The position numbers and the translations under genes were made by a program. The notes under the pieces are model-generated. The model was not told the origin of the DNA, did not search any database, and was given only the letters and a program-made list of their open reading frames with translations. From Martelella alba (GTDB lineage Bacteria; Pseudomonadota; Gammaproteobacteria; Enterobacterales; Enterobacteriaceae), in assembly GCF_005217455.1 (NCBI RefSeq), contig NZ_SZPQ01000014.1:1-64000 (forward strand): a DNA stretch of 64,000 nucleotides. The letters are read 5' to 3'. Of the stretch, positions 57,113 through 64,000 are shown piece by piece (position 1 is the stretch's first letter; every line of letters begins with the position of its first letter).

Positions 57113-59473
57113 CTATTTCACCGCCGCGGCGGCGATTTCCATGCCGAACGGCGAGTTTTGCAAAGCCAGCGTAAGGACTTCATCGATCCGCTGAACTGGA
57201 TGGATATCCAGATCATTGATGACGTTTGCCGGCATGTCTTCCAAATCGCGTTTGTTCTCATAGGGAATCAACACCGTCTTGATTCCGCCTCGATGCGCCG
57301 CCAACAGTTTTTCCTTTAATCCGCCGATGGGCAGGACCTGACCGCGCAGCGTGATCTCGCCAGTCATGGCGACGCTGGCCCGTACCGGATTGCCCGTCAA
57401 GCAGGAAACCAGGGCCGTGCACATGGCGATACCGGCGCTGGGACCGTCTTTTGGCGTGGCGCCCTCCGGCACATGCACGTGGATATCCCTTTTCTCATAA
57501 AAATCGGCATTGATCCCCAGTTTATCCGCCCGGGCGCGCACCACGGTCAAGGCCGCCTGGATAGACTCCTGCATGACCTCGCCAAGGGAACCGGTATACG
57601 TCAGTTTGCCTTTACCGGGCACGCAAGCGGTTTCAATGGTCAGTAAATCGCCGCCGACTTCGGTCCAGGCCAGGCCGGTGACCTGTCCGACCCGGTTTTC
57701 CCCTTCCGCGCGGCCGTAATCGAAACGCTGGACGCCCAAATAATCCTTCAGATTGTCGCCGCTAATGTGGATATGCTTGGTGGTCTTATCCATCAGCAGG
57801 GTTTTGACCGCCTTGCGGCACAACTTGGAAATTTCCCGCTCCAGATTACGCACCCCCGCCTCGCGGGTGTAGTAGCGAATGATGCCGATCAGCGCGCTGT
57901 CCTCAATGGTCAACTCACCGGGCTTCAGGGCATTGCGTTCAATTTGCTTCGCCAACAGGTGCTCGCGGGCGATATTCAGCTTTTCGTCTTCGGTATAGCC
58001 CGACAAACGGATGACTTCCATACGATCCAGGAGCGGCGCCGGGATATTCATGGAGTTCGAGGTCGCCACGAACATCACGTCGGATAAGTCGTAATCCACC
58101 TCCAGATAATGATCGTTGAACGTCACGTTCTGCTCGGGATCCAGCACCTCCAGCAAAGCGGAGGCGGGATCGCCACGCATATCCGAAGACATTTTGTCGA
58201 TTTCGTCCAGCAGGAACAGCGGGTTCTTTACCCCGACCTTGGACATTTTCTGGATAAGCTTACCCGGCATTGAACCGATATACGTGCGACGATGTCCGCG
58301 GATTTCCGCTTCATCGCGCACGCCGCCCAGCGCCATGCGCACATACTGACGTCCGGTGGCGCGGGCGATGGATTGCCCCAAAGACGTTTTACCCACCCCC
58401 GGCGGCCCCACCAGGCACAGAATCGGCCCCTTTATTTTGCTGACCCGGCTTTGTACCGCCAGATATTCCAGGATCCGCTCCTTCACCCGCTCCAGACCGT
58501 AGTGGTCCTTGTCCAGCACTTCCTGCGCCTTCACCAGATCTTTTTTCACCTTGGTACGCGCATGCCAGGGCACAGACAACATCCAGTCGATATAACCGCG
58601 CACCACCGTGGCTTCGGCGGACATCGGCGACATCATCTTCAGTTTTTGCAACTCCGACTCGGTTTTTTCCCGCGCTTCGCGGGGCATCTTCGCCGCTTCG
58701 ATTTTGCGTTTCAGCGCCTCGTTTTCGTCCGGCGCGTCGTCCATTTCGCCGAGCTCCTTCTGAATGGCTTTCATTTGCTCATTCAGATAGTACTCGCGCT
58801 GACTTTTTTCCATCTGTTTTTTGACGCGGTTGCGGATACGCTTTTCCACCTGCAAAAGATCGATTTCCGATTCCATCATCGCCATCAGGTACTCAAGCCG
58901 CTCCGTCACATCGGCCATTTCCAGCACGGATTGCTTATCGCCCAGTTTCAAGGGCATATGGGCGGCAATGGTATCAGCCAGGCGAGGAGCGTCGTCAATA
59001 CTATTCAATGACGTCAGAACTTCGGGCGGTATTTTCTTATTAAGTTTGATATACCCCTCGAATTGATTGATCGCCGTGCGAACCAACACTTCCTGTTCAC
59101 GCTCGTCGATTTCGGGAGTAGCGAAATATTCAGCCTGGGCGGCGAAATGCTCACCGCTATCGGACAAGGTGGTAATGCGGGCGCGCTGTAATCCCTCGAC
59201 CAGTACTTTCACCGTACCGTCGGGCAATTTCAACATCTGGAGAATCGAAGAGACGGTCCCGACTGAAAAGAGATCGTTAATACCCGGTTCATCCGTAGAG
59301 GCTTCTTTCTGCGCCACCAGCATGATTTTCTTGTCGCTGTCCATGGCTGCTTCAAGGCACCGAATAGATTTCTCCCGCCCGACGAACAGCGGGATGACCA
59401 TATGCGGATAGACCACCACGTCGCGCAAAGGCAATACGGGGATTTCTATGCGTTCGGAACGCTCAGCATTCAT
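57113..59473 (-). CDS. lon: ATP-dependent protease Lon
   Basis: A 786-residue hexameric AAA+ serine protease (E. coli 784) that degrades misfolded and regulatory proteins. The N-terminal LAN domain begins [27 protein letters not shown]; Walker A is GPPGVGKTS, Walker [11 protein letters not shown], and the Ser-Lys dyad lies in [12 protein letters not shown] and the GLKEKLLAA region. The C-terminus differs slightly from E. coli. The leader immediately before the ATG (CCTGGCGGAAGCTAAACTAA, then GAGAGAGCTCT) is conserved with E. coli, but a palindromic repeat separates it from the heat-shock promoter. Confidence 0.98.
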   Translation of the reverse strand: MNAERSERIEIPVLPLRDVVVYPHMVIPLFVGREKSIRCLEAAMDSDKKIMLVAQKEASTDEPGINDLFSVGTVSSILQMLKLPDGTVKVLVEGLQRARITTLSDSGEHFAAQAEYFATPEIDEREQEVLVRTAINQFEGYIKLNKKIPPEVLTSLNSIDDAPRLADTIAAHMPLKLGDKQSVLEMADVTERLEYLMAMMESEIDLLQVEKRIRNRVKKQMEKSQREYYLNEQMKAIQKELGEMDDAPDENEALKRKIEAAKMPREAREKTESELQKLKMMSPMSAEATVVRGYIDWMLSVPWHARTKVKKDLVKAQEVLDKDHYGLERVKERILEYLAVQSRVSKIKGPILCLVGPPGVGKTSLGQSIARATGRQYVRMALGGVRDEAEIRGHRRTYIGSMPGKLIQKMSKVGVKNPLFLLDEIDKMSSDMRGDPASALLEVLDPEQNVTFNDHYLEVDYDLSDVMFVATSNSMNIPAPLLDRMEVIRLSGYTEDEKLNIAREHLLAKQIERNALKPGELTIEDSALIGIIRYYTREAGVRNLEREISKLCRKAVKTLLMDKTTKHIHISGDNLKDYLGVQRFDYGRAEGENRVGQVTGLAWTEVGGDLLTIETACVPGKGKLTYTGSLGEVMQESIQAALTVVRARADKLGINADFYEKRDIHVHVPEGATPKDGPSAGIAMCTALVSCLTGNPVRASVAMTGEITLRGQVLPIGGLKEKLLAAHRGGIKTVLIPYENKRDLEDMPANVINDLDIHPVQRIDEVLTLALQNSPFGMEIAAAAVK

Positions 59474-59556
59474 AGAGCTCTCTCTTAGTTTAGCTTCCGC
59501 CAGGTTAAGGGGATTCGCAAAACGCGGCTTACGCCAGTTTCAACATTAGGTGATTG

Positions 59557-59688
59557 AGTATACTCGTCATACTTTACGTTGCCTCTTTGTCGGCTGCGTT
59601 CGCTCACCCCAGTCGCATAGTCGGTATGCTCCTGGGGACACGCCTGTTTGCCGCCGCGCTGCAACCCAAAGTATTTAGAGTAAATATG
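59557..59688. repeat. Palindromic dispersed repeat, copy C (in the lon leader)
   Basis: Left arm AGTATACTCGTCATACTTTA and right arm AAAGTATTTAGAGTAAATAT are inverted relatives; inside, CTCACCCCAG pairs with CTCCTGGGG. Lies between the lon sigma-32 -10 element and the lon start codon, so it would be transcribed. Confidence 0.85.
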
Positions 59689-59710
59689 GGGGCGAATCAC
59701 TTATATTCAA
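59684..59710 (-). promoter_or_regulatory. Sigma-32 heat-shock promoter of lon
   Basis: Minus strand TTGAAT (59710-59705), 13-bp spacer, CCCCATAT (59691-59684). Both boxes and the spacing equal the E. coli lon heat-shock promoter as I remember it. It is 211-237 bp from the lon start. Confidence 0.85.
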
Positions 59711-59756
59711 CAGCCAGAATAGTGGAAAAACAAATGAAGAATAATCTCCCCATCGC

Positions 59757-59854
59757 GCTTCAACTTGCCTCTTTTGGCGGTTCACAGGCGTTCCCGAGCA
59801 ATGTGCCGCTCACTTGCCGCCGCGGTGCAACTCGAAGCATCTGGAGTGTATTTG
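59757..59854. repeat. Palindromic dispersed repeat, copy D (degenerate)
   Basis: Retains CTTCAACTTGCCTCTTTTGG on the left and CACTTGCCGCCGCGGTGCAA then CTCGAAGCATCTGGAGTGTA on the right; the centre is diverged and shorter. Same orientation as copy C, about 70 bp away. Confidence 0.65.
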
Positions 59855-60100
59855 ATAAGTCGCTGAAAACGCGCCGTAACGGTGATCGCTTATGCATCCT
59901 AGGCGCAGACGCCCCCTGAGTGCAGAAAGGAGGTCGCAGAAATACCCAACGCCCGCCGGCCGATGGCCTACCGTTGTTGCTCATCGACACGCCCCGGTTG
60001 CCTGATCTCCAGGGTTCCGGGGCTCCCGCGGCCATGGTCTGAATCTGACTGAATCACGGGCGCACACCCTTGCTTTCCGCTTGCGACCCCGCCGGCCCGG

Positions 60101-61375
60101 TTATTCGCCGGACGCCTGCTGAGCCTCATGTTTACCGTAGATCAACAAGGGTTCGGACTGACCTTCAATGACCGACTCGTCGATAACCACTTTCTCGACG
60201 CCATCCTGGGAGGGCAACTCGTACATGGTTTCCAATAAGGCGCCTTCAACGATGGAGCGCAATCCACGAGCGCCGGTTTTACGCGCCATGGCTTTGCGGG
60301 CGATCGCGATCAGGGCCTCGTCGCGAAATTCCAACTCTACCCCTTCCAGATTGAACAACGCCTGATATTGCTTAGTCAGGGCGTTTTTCGGCTCTTTGAG
60401 GATCTGGATCAGCGCCTCTTCATTTAGCTCGCTCAAGGTGGCCAGCACTGGCAGACGGCCGATGAATTCGGGGATCAGACCGAACTTGATCAAGTCTTCC
60501 GGCTCCACCTGGGAAAGCAGTTGCCCCTCGGAGATTTTGGAGGCATTGCCCTTCACGGTAGCGCTGAAACCTATGCCGCGACCGGTTTCAGTGCGCTGTT
60601 CAATCACCTTGTCCAGGCCGGCAAACGCACCGCCGCAGATAAAAAGGATTTTGGAGGTGTCGACTTGCAAGAATTCCTGTTGCGGATGTTTGCGCCCGCC
60701 CTGCGGCGGCACGGCGGCGACGGTACCCTCAATCAATTTGAGCAACGCCTGTTGTACGCCTTCGCCGGAGACGTCACGGGTAATCGACGGGTTATCCGAT
60801 TTACGGGAAATTTTGTCGATTTCATCGATATACACAATGCCGCGCTGGGCTTTTTGCACATCGTAATCGCATTTCTGCAACAATTTCTGAATAATATTTT
60901 CCACATCCTCGCCAACATAACCCGCTTCGGTCAGCGTTGTGGCATCCGCCATGGTGAAAGGCACATCCAGGAAACGAGCCAGCGTTTCGGCCAGCAGGGT
61001 TTTCCCGCTGCCGGTTGGGCCTATCAGCAGGATGTTGCTTTTACCCAGTTCGATACCATTGGTGGTATCGCCATTGCGCAGGCGCTTATAATGATTGTAC
61101 ACCGCCACTGCCAGCACTTTTTTCGCTTTTTCCTGGCCGATGACATAATCGTCCAGATGGTGGCGAATTTCATGGGGCGTCGGCAAAGCACTGCGTTCCC
61201 GGTGCGGAGCAACTTCCTTGATTTCTTCGCGAATGATGTCATTGCATAAATCGACGCATTCATCGCAGATATACACTGACGGACCGGCGATCAGCTTCCG
61301 CACCTCATGCTGGCTTTTACCGCAGAAAGAGCAATACAGCAACTTTCCTGAACCGTCTTTGCGCTTATCTGTCAT
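60101..61375 (-). CDS. clpX: ClpXP protease ATPase subunit ClpX
   Basis: A 424-residue AAA+ unfoldase, same length as in E. coli. The N-terminal zinc domain has C15, C18, C37 and C40; Walker A is GPTGSGKT, Walker [11 protein letters not shown], the pore loop GYVGEDVE and the ClpP-contacting loop IGFSATVKG (IGF) are present. It unfolds substrates and feeds them to ClpP. I start at [11 protein letters not shown]; the longer frame adds 29 residues not found in the family. It is 145 bp downstream of clpP and probably in the same operon. Confidence 0.98.
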   Translation of the reverse strand: MTDKRKDGSGKLLYCSFCGKSQHEVRKLIAGPSVYICDECVDLCNDIIREEIKEVAPHRERSALPTPHEIRHHLDDYVIGQEKAKKVLAVAVYNHYKRLRNGDTTNGIELGKSNILLIGPTGSGKTLLAETLARFLDVPFTMADATTLTEAGYVGEDVENIIQKLLQKCDYDVQKAQRGIVYIDEIDKISRKSDNPSITRDVSGEGVQQALLKLIEGTVAAVPPQGGRKHPQQEFLQVDTSKILFICGGAFAGLDKVIEQRTETGRGIGFSATVKGNASKISEGQLLSQVEPEDLIKFGLIPEFIGRLPVLATLSELNEEALIQILKEPKNALTKQYQALFNLEGVELEFRDEALIAIARKAMARKTGARGLRSIVEGALLETMYELPSQDGVEKVVIDESVIEGQSEPLLIYGKHEAQQASGE

Positions 61376-61520
61376 CAGTAAACCTCTTTCTCTCGTCTTT
61401 GTCCCGCAAGCCCACCCCGTCGGCAACGCGGCCACTCCACGTAAAACCGACACGCTAGCCACAGTCTACTCGAATGACTCTTTACTGTAACTATAGTCTA
61501 TCGGTAATCAGAGTTTCGCC

Positions 61521-62144
61521 TCAATCGCGATGGCTTAACACGGAATCCACCAAACCGTAGTTTACCGCCTCATCGGCGGATAGAAAACGATCGCGTTCCG
61601 TGTCTTTTTCTATCGTTTCGAGAGGTTGCCCCGAGTGCTTGGCCATCAGTTCGTTCATGCGGGACTTCACCTTGAGAATTTCCTTGGCATGGATCTCGAT
61701 ATCGGTGGCCTGGCCCTGGAAACCGCCCAGCGGCTGATGGATCATGACCCGTGAATTCGGCAGGCAAAAACGCTTGCCCTTGGCGCCGGCGGTCAGCAGG
61801 AACGCCCCCATGGACGCGGCCTGCCCCATGCAAATGGTACTGACGTCGGGTTTGATGAACTGCATGGTGTCGTAAATGGACATGCCGGCGGTGATCACGC
61901 CGCCCGGCGAATTGATATAGAGATAGATGTCCTTTTCAGGATTCTCCGCCTCAAGGAACAGCATCTGCGCGACAATCAGATTGGCCATGTAGTCTTCCAC
62001 CTGGCCGGTCATGAAAATAACCCGTTCTTTCAGCAGGCGCGAAAAGATGTCGTAAGAACGTTCTCCGCGGGACGTCTGCTCAACCACCATCGGCACCAAC
62101 GCCATATGGGGTGCGTATTGATCTTTTTCGCCACTGTATGACAT
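61521..62144 (-). CDS. clpP: ATP-dependent Clp protease proteolytic subunit ClpP
   Basis: A 207-residue serine protease forming a 14-mer chamber. The catalytic triad is S111 (GQAASMGAF), H136 (MIHQPLGG) and D185. The sequence offers three consecutive ATGs; I chose the third ([10 protein letters not shown]) because it gives the E. coli length and sits six bases after TAGGAG, while the first directly abuts it. It partners with ClpX, encoded downstream. A sigma-32 promoter lies about 150-180 bp upstream. Confidence 0.97.
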   Translation of the reverse strand: MSYSGEKDQYAPHMALVPMVVEQTSRGERSYDIFSRLLKERVIFMTGQVEDYMANLIVAQMLFLEAENPEKDIYLYINSPGGVITAGMSIYDTMQFIKPDVSTICMGQAASMGAFLLTAGAKGKRFCLPNSRVMIHQPLGGFQGQATDIEIHAKEILKVKSRMNELMAKHSGQPLETIEKDTERDRFLSADEAVNYGLVDSVLSHRD

Positions 62145-62294
62145 CATCATCTCCTAGATAAATATAGCTTGGCGCCATTATTACCGATTTTACTTGAGAA
62201 GTGGATCAATCACCACCTCCAAGCCAAGGGTGCAGCCCTCGCTGGTCGGTTCCCCGGGTGTCCCTGCATTGCGTTATGACTTGTTTCATTCATT

Positions 62295-62322
62295 AATTGG
62301 GGTTCGTCGGCTGGATTTCAAG
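62295..62322 (-). promoter_or_regulatory. Sigma-32 heat-shock promoter of clpPX
   Basis: Minus strand CTTGAAA (62322-62316), 13-bp spacer, CCCCAATT (62302-62295). The -35 is perfect, the -10 has one inserted or changed base relative to CCCCATNT. Confidence 0.8.
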
Positions 62323-62410
62323 CGCGTCCGCGGGTTCTTTGCGGATGGAAAAGCGTCCGATGCGGCTGTTTCGCGACGGTGATAAGTCTTTTTCACTCCC
62401 CGACACACCT

Positions 62411-62447
62411 GTAAAAATGAAAAGCCCGCCATCAAGGGATGACGGGC
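62411..62447 (-). terminator. Rho-independent terminator of tig
   Basis: Minus strand GCCCGTCATC-CCTT-GATGGCGGGC (62447-62424, one mismatch) followed by TTTTCATTTTTAC, 53 bp after the tig stop. Confidence 0.9.
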
Positions 62448-62499
62448 AAGTCGTGATAATCACTGCGCGCCACCCAGGGCGGACCGCCCTGGGGACCGA

Positions 62500-63804
62500 T
62501 TAAGCCACGTTTGGCTGATTCATCAGTTCGTTGAACGAGATGTCCTTTTCAGTCACCTTCGCCTTGGACAGCAGGGTTTCCACCGCTTGCTCTTCCAGAG
62601 CGACATTGCGCATGTTGTCCATCATTTCTTTGTTTTTAGCATAAAACTCGATGACTTCACGGGGATCTTCATAAGCGGAAGCCATCTCTTCAATCAGGGC
62701 TTTGACCCGCGTCTCATCGGCTTTCAGGCCGTTGGACTGAATAACCTCGCCCAACAGCAACCCGACCTGGACACGGCGTTTAGCCTGTTCTTCGAACAGT
62801 TCCCTCGGCAATTCCAACGCCTGTTTTTCGTTGCCGCCGAACCGCTGCGCGGCCTGACGGCGCAGAACATCGATTTCACTCTCGACCAGCCGCCCCGGAA
62901 CAGTGATCTCATTGGCCTTGATCAACCCGTCGATCACTTGGGTCTTGATGCGATTGCGCACGGCGTTTTTCAGCTCGCGCTCCATGTTCTTGCGTACTTC
63001 GGCACGCAAGCCCTCAAGGGAACCGTCGGCCACGCCGAACCGTTTAATGAACGCCTCGGTCAGTTCCGGCAATTCGCGCTCTTCAACCTTTTTCAACGTA
63101 ATGGCGAATTTTGCGCCCTTGCCTTTCAGATTTTCCGCATGGTAATCATCCGGGAACGTCACGTCGATATCGAAGCTTTCGCCGGCCTTATGACCCATGA
63201 TGCCGTCCTCGAATCCAGGGATCATCCGGCCCTGTCCCATGGCAAGCACGAAATCGCTGGCTTTGCCGCCATCGAACTCCTCGCCGTCGACCGTGCCGCT
63301 AAAATCCACGGTCACGCGATCTTCGGCGCCCACGGCGCGATCAGTTTCTTTCCAGTCGGCCTGCTGCTTACGCAGCGTCTCGAGCATCTGATCCACATCG
63401 CTTTCGTTAACGGCGACCGCCGGTTTCTCGACTTCGATGGATTCCAGCCCCGTTAATTCGACTTCTGGATAGACTTCAAAATCAACATGATAGGTAAAAT
63501 CTTCCCCGTGCTTATAATCGCCGGGAACATAGTCGGGGGCGCCGACCGGATTGATTTTTTCCTGGATGATGGCATCGACGAAATTACGCTGCATCAGATC
63601 GCTTAGCACGTCTTGACGTACCGAAGCGCCATAGCGTTGCGCCACTATGTTCATCGGCACTTTTCCCTTGCGGAAACCGTCAATGCGAACTTTTTTGGCG
63701 ACGTTCACCAGTTCGCTTTTTACCGCTTGCTCAATGCTGTCGGCGGCAACGGTAATAGTTACGCGACGCCCCAGGCCTTCAGTGGTCTCAACAGAAACTT
63801 GCAT
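62500..63804 (-). CDS. tig: Trigger factor
   Basis: A 434-residue ribosome-bound chaperone (E. coli 432). The L23-docking signature GFRKGKVP is at 43-50, the FKBP-type prolyl isomerase domain spans about 150-245 ([40 protein letters not shown] in parts), and the C-terminal helical arms follow. It receives nascent chains at the exit tunnel. Its upstream 196 bp at the window edge contain no other gene that I can support. It heads the tig-clpP-clpX-lon order seen in E. coli. Confidence 0.98.
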   Translation of the reverse strand: MQVSVETTEGLGRRVTITVAADSIEQAVKSELVNVAKKVRIDGFRKGKVPMNIVAQRYGASVRQDVLSDLMQRNFVDAIIQEKINPVGAPDYVPGDYKHGEDFTYHVDFEVYPEVELTGLESIEVEKPAVAVNESDVDQMLETLRKQQADWKETDRAVGAEDRVTVDFSGTVDGEEFDGGKASDFVLAMGQGRMIPGFEDGIMGHKAGESFDIDVTFPDDYHAENLKGKGAKFAITLKKVEERELPELTEAFIKRFGVADGSLEGLRAEVRKNMERELKNAVRNRIKTQVIDGLIKANEITVPGRLVESEIDVLRRQAAQRFGGNEKQALELPRELFEEQAKRRVQVGLLLGEVIQSNGLKADETRVKALIEEMASAYEDPREVIEFYAKNKEMMDNMRNVALEEQAVETLLSKAKVTEKDISFNELMNQPNVA

Positions 63805-64000
63805 CTTGTTACCTCAAAAAATCACAGTGCTCGGTCAACTCCAGAAGCCGTTTTCAAAGAAGCGGTCATCCAGGTCCGCTGACGTGAAAACGGCCTCTTG
63901 GCGCCCATCCCGTCAGGGTTATCTCACATACCGGGTCGGCGCCGGGCGACGCTGGTCATTTCCCGGCGCCACGCTAACGGGATCAGGTACGGATTTCCGC

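Larger units (their letters stand above)
59474..60100. other. Expanded lon-clpX intergenic region
   Basis: A 627-bp gap, several hundred bases longer than I recall in E. coli. From lon outward it holds the conserved lon leader (59474-59556), repeat copy C, the sigma-32 promoter of lon, repeat copy D and then about 245 bp to the clpX stop without recognisable features. A 91-codon minus frame at 59760-60035 overlaps copy D and is unconvincing. Confidence 0.75.
62145..62499. other. tig-clpP intergenic region
   Basis: 355 bp containing the tig terminator (62411-62447), the clpP sigma-32 promoter (62295-62322) and a leader of about 145 nt. No open frame with family resemblance; the small plus-strand frames are antisense noise. 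Confidence 0.75.

Noticed and set aside
59760-60035. 91-codon minus-strand frame between lon and clpX
   Set aside because: Overlaps repeat copy D and has an arginine-rich composition typical of chance frames in GC-rich DNA.

Overview
The window reads as chromosome of a gamma-proteobacterium of the order Enterobacterales. Nearly every protein closely resembles its Escherichia coli counterpart, and from folD to tig the gene order is that of the E. coli 10-12 minute region. GC-rich host DNA, loss of many genes that E. coli carries between these markers, a freshly frameshifted transporter gene and a dispersed palindromic repeat suggest a Sodalis-like or related Pectobacteriaceae/Bruguierivoracaceae genome. 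That placement is inference; I could not run a search.

Layout. 1-4245: right end of a prophage, a chain of small, mostly overlapping plus-strand genes (Cys-rich protein, DUF5405-like, ANR-type, ParB-like, adenine methylase, unknown, excisionase-like, tyrosine integrase) ending at argU tRNA-Arg(TCT), the likely attachment site. 4351-10244: folD, ybcJ, cysS, ppiB, lpxH and PurR-controlled purEK. 10275-17362: ybbP-ybbA opposite tesA-ybbO-ybbN and qmcA-ybbJ. 17390-26231: divergent copper genes cueR/copA, then ybaP, ybaK, fsr, ybaL, hemH. 26417-34438: adk, htpG, recR, ybaB, dnaX, apt, priC, rsmS. 34468-41553: acrR/acrAB efflux, the zinc-starvation ribosomal pair rpmE2-rpmJ2, tomB-hha. 42192-46276: 4.5S RNA, atl, ybaY, tesB, amtB, glnK. 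46632-52759: mdlAB (mdlB broken), decR and a divergent cysteine-desulfhydrase-like gene, queC. 52839-63804: an orphan ribbon-helix-helix gene, ybaV, ppiD, hupB, lon, clpX, clpP, tig, i.e. protein quality control.

Regulatory sites legible in the sequence include a PurR operator before purE, a CueR operator before copA, an AcrR operator between acrR and acrA, a Zur-type palindrome before rpmE2, a sigma-54 promoter before glnK, and sigma-32 heat-shock promoters before htpG, lon and clpP. Rho-independent terminators follow acrB, hha, amtB, htpG, ppiD, hupB, lon and tig.

Most notable: (1) a four-copy palindromic repeat family, one copy lying between the heat-shock promoter of lon and its start codon; (2) a dnaX gene whose usual A6G frameshift site is gone, while an in-frame A8 run earlier in the gene gives a -1 frame ending after five codons, predicting a 380-residue gamma subunit; (3) mdlB inactivated by an exact 14-bp tandem duplication; (4) an argU tRNA whose 3' end differs from that of E. 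coli exactly where a prophage has integrated. No CRISPR array, insertion sequence, rRNA or obviously new defence system was found.
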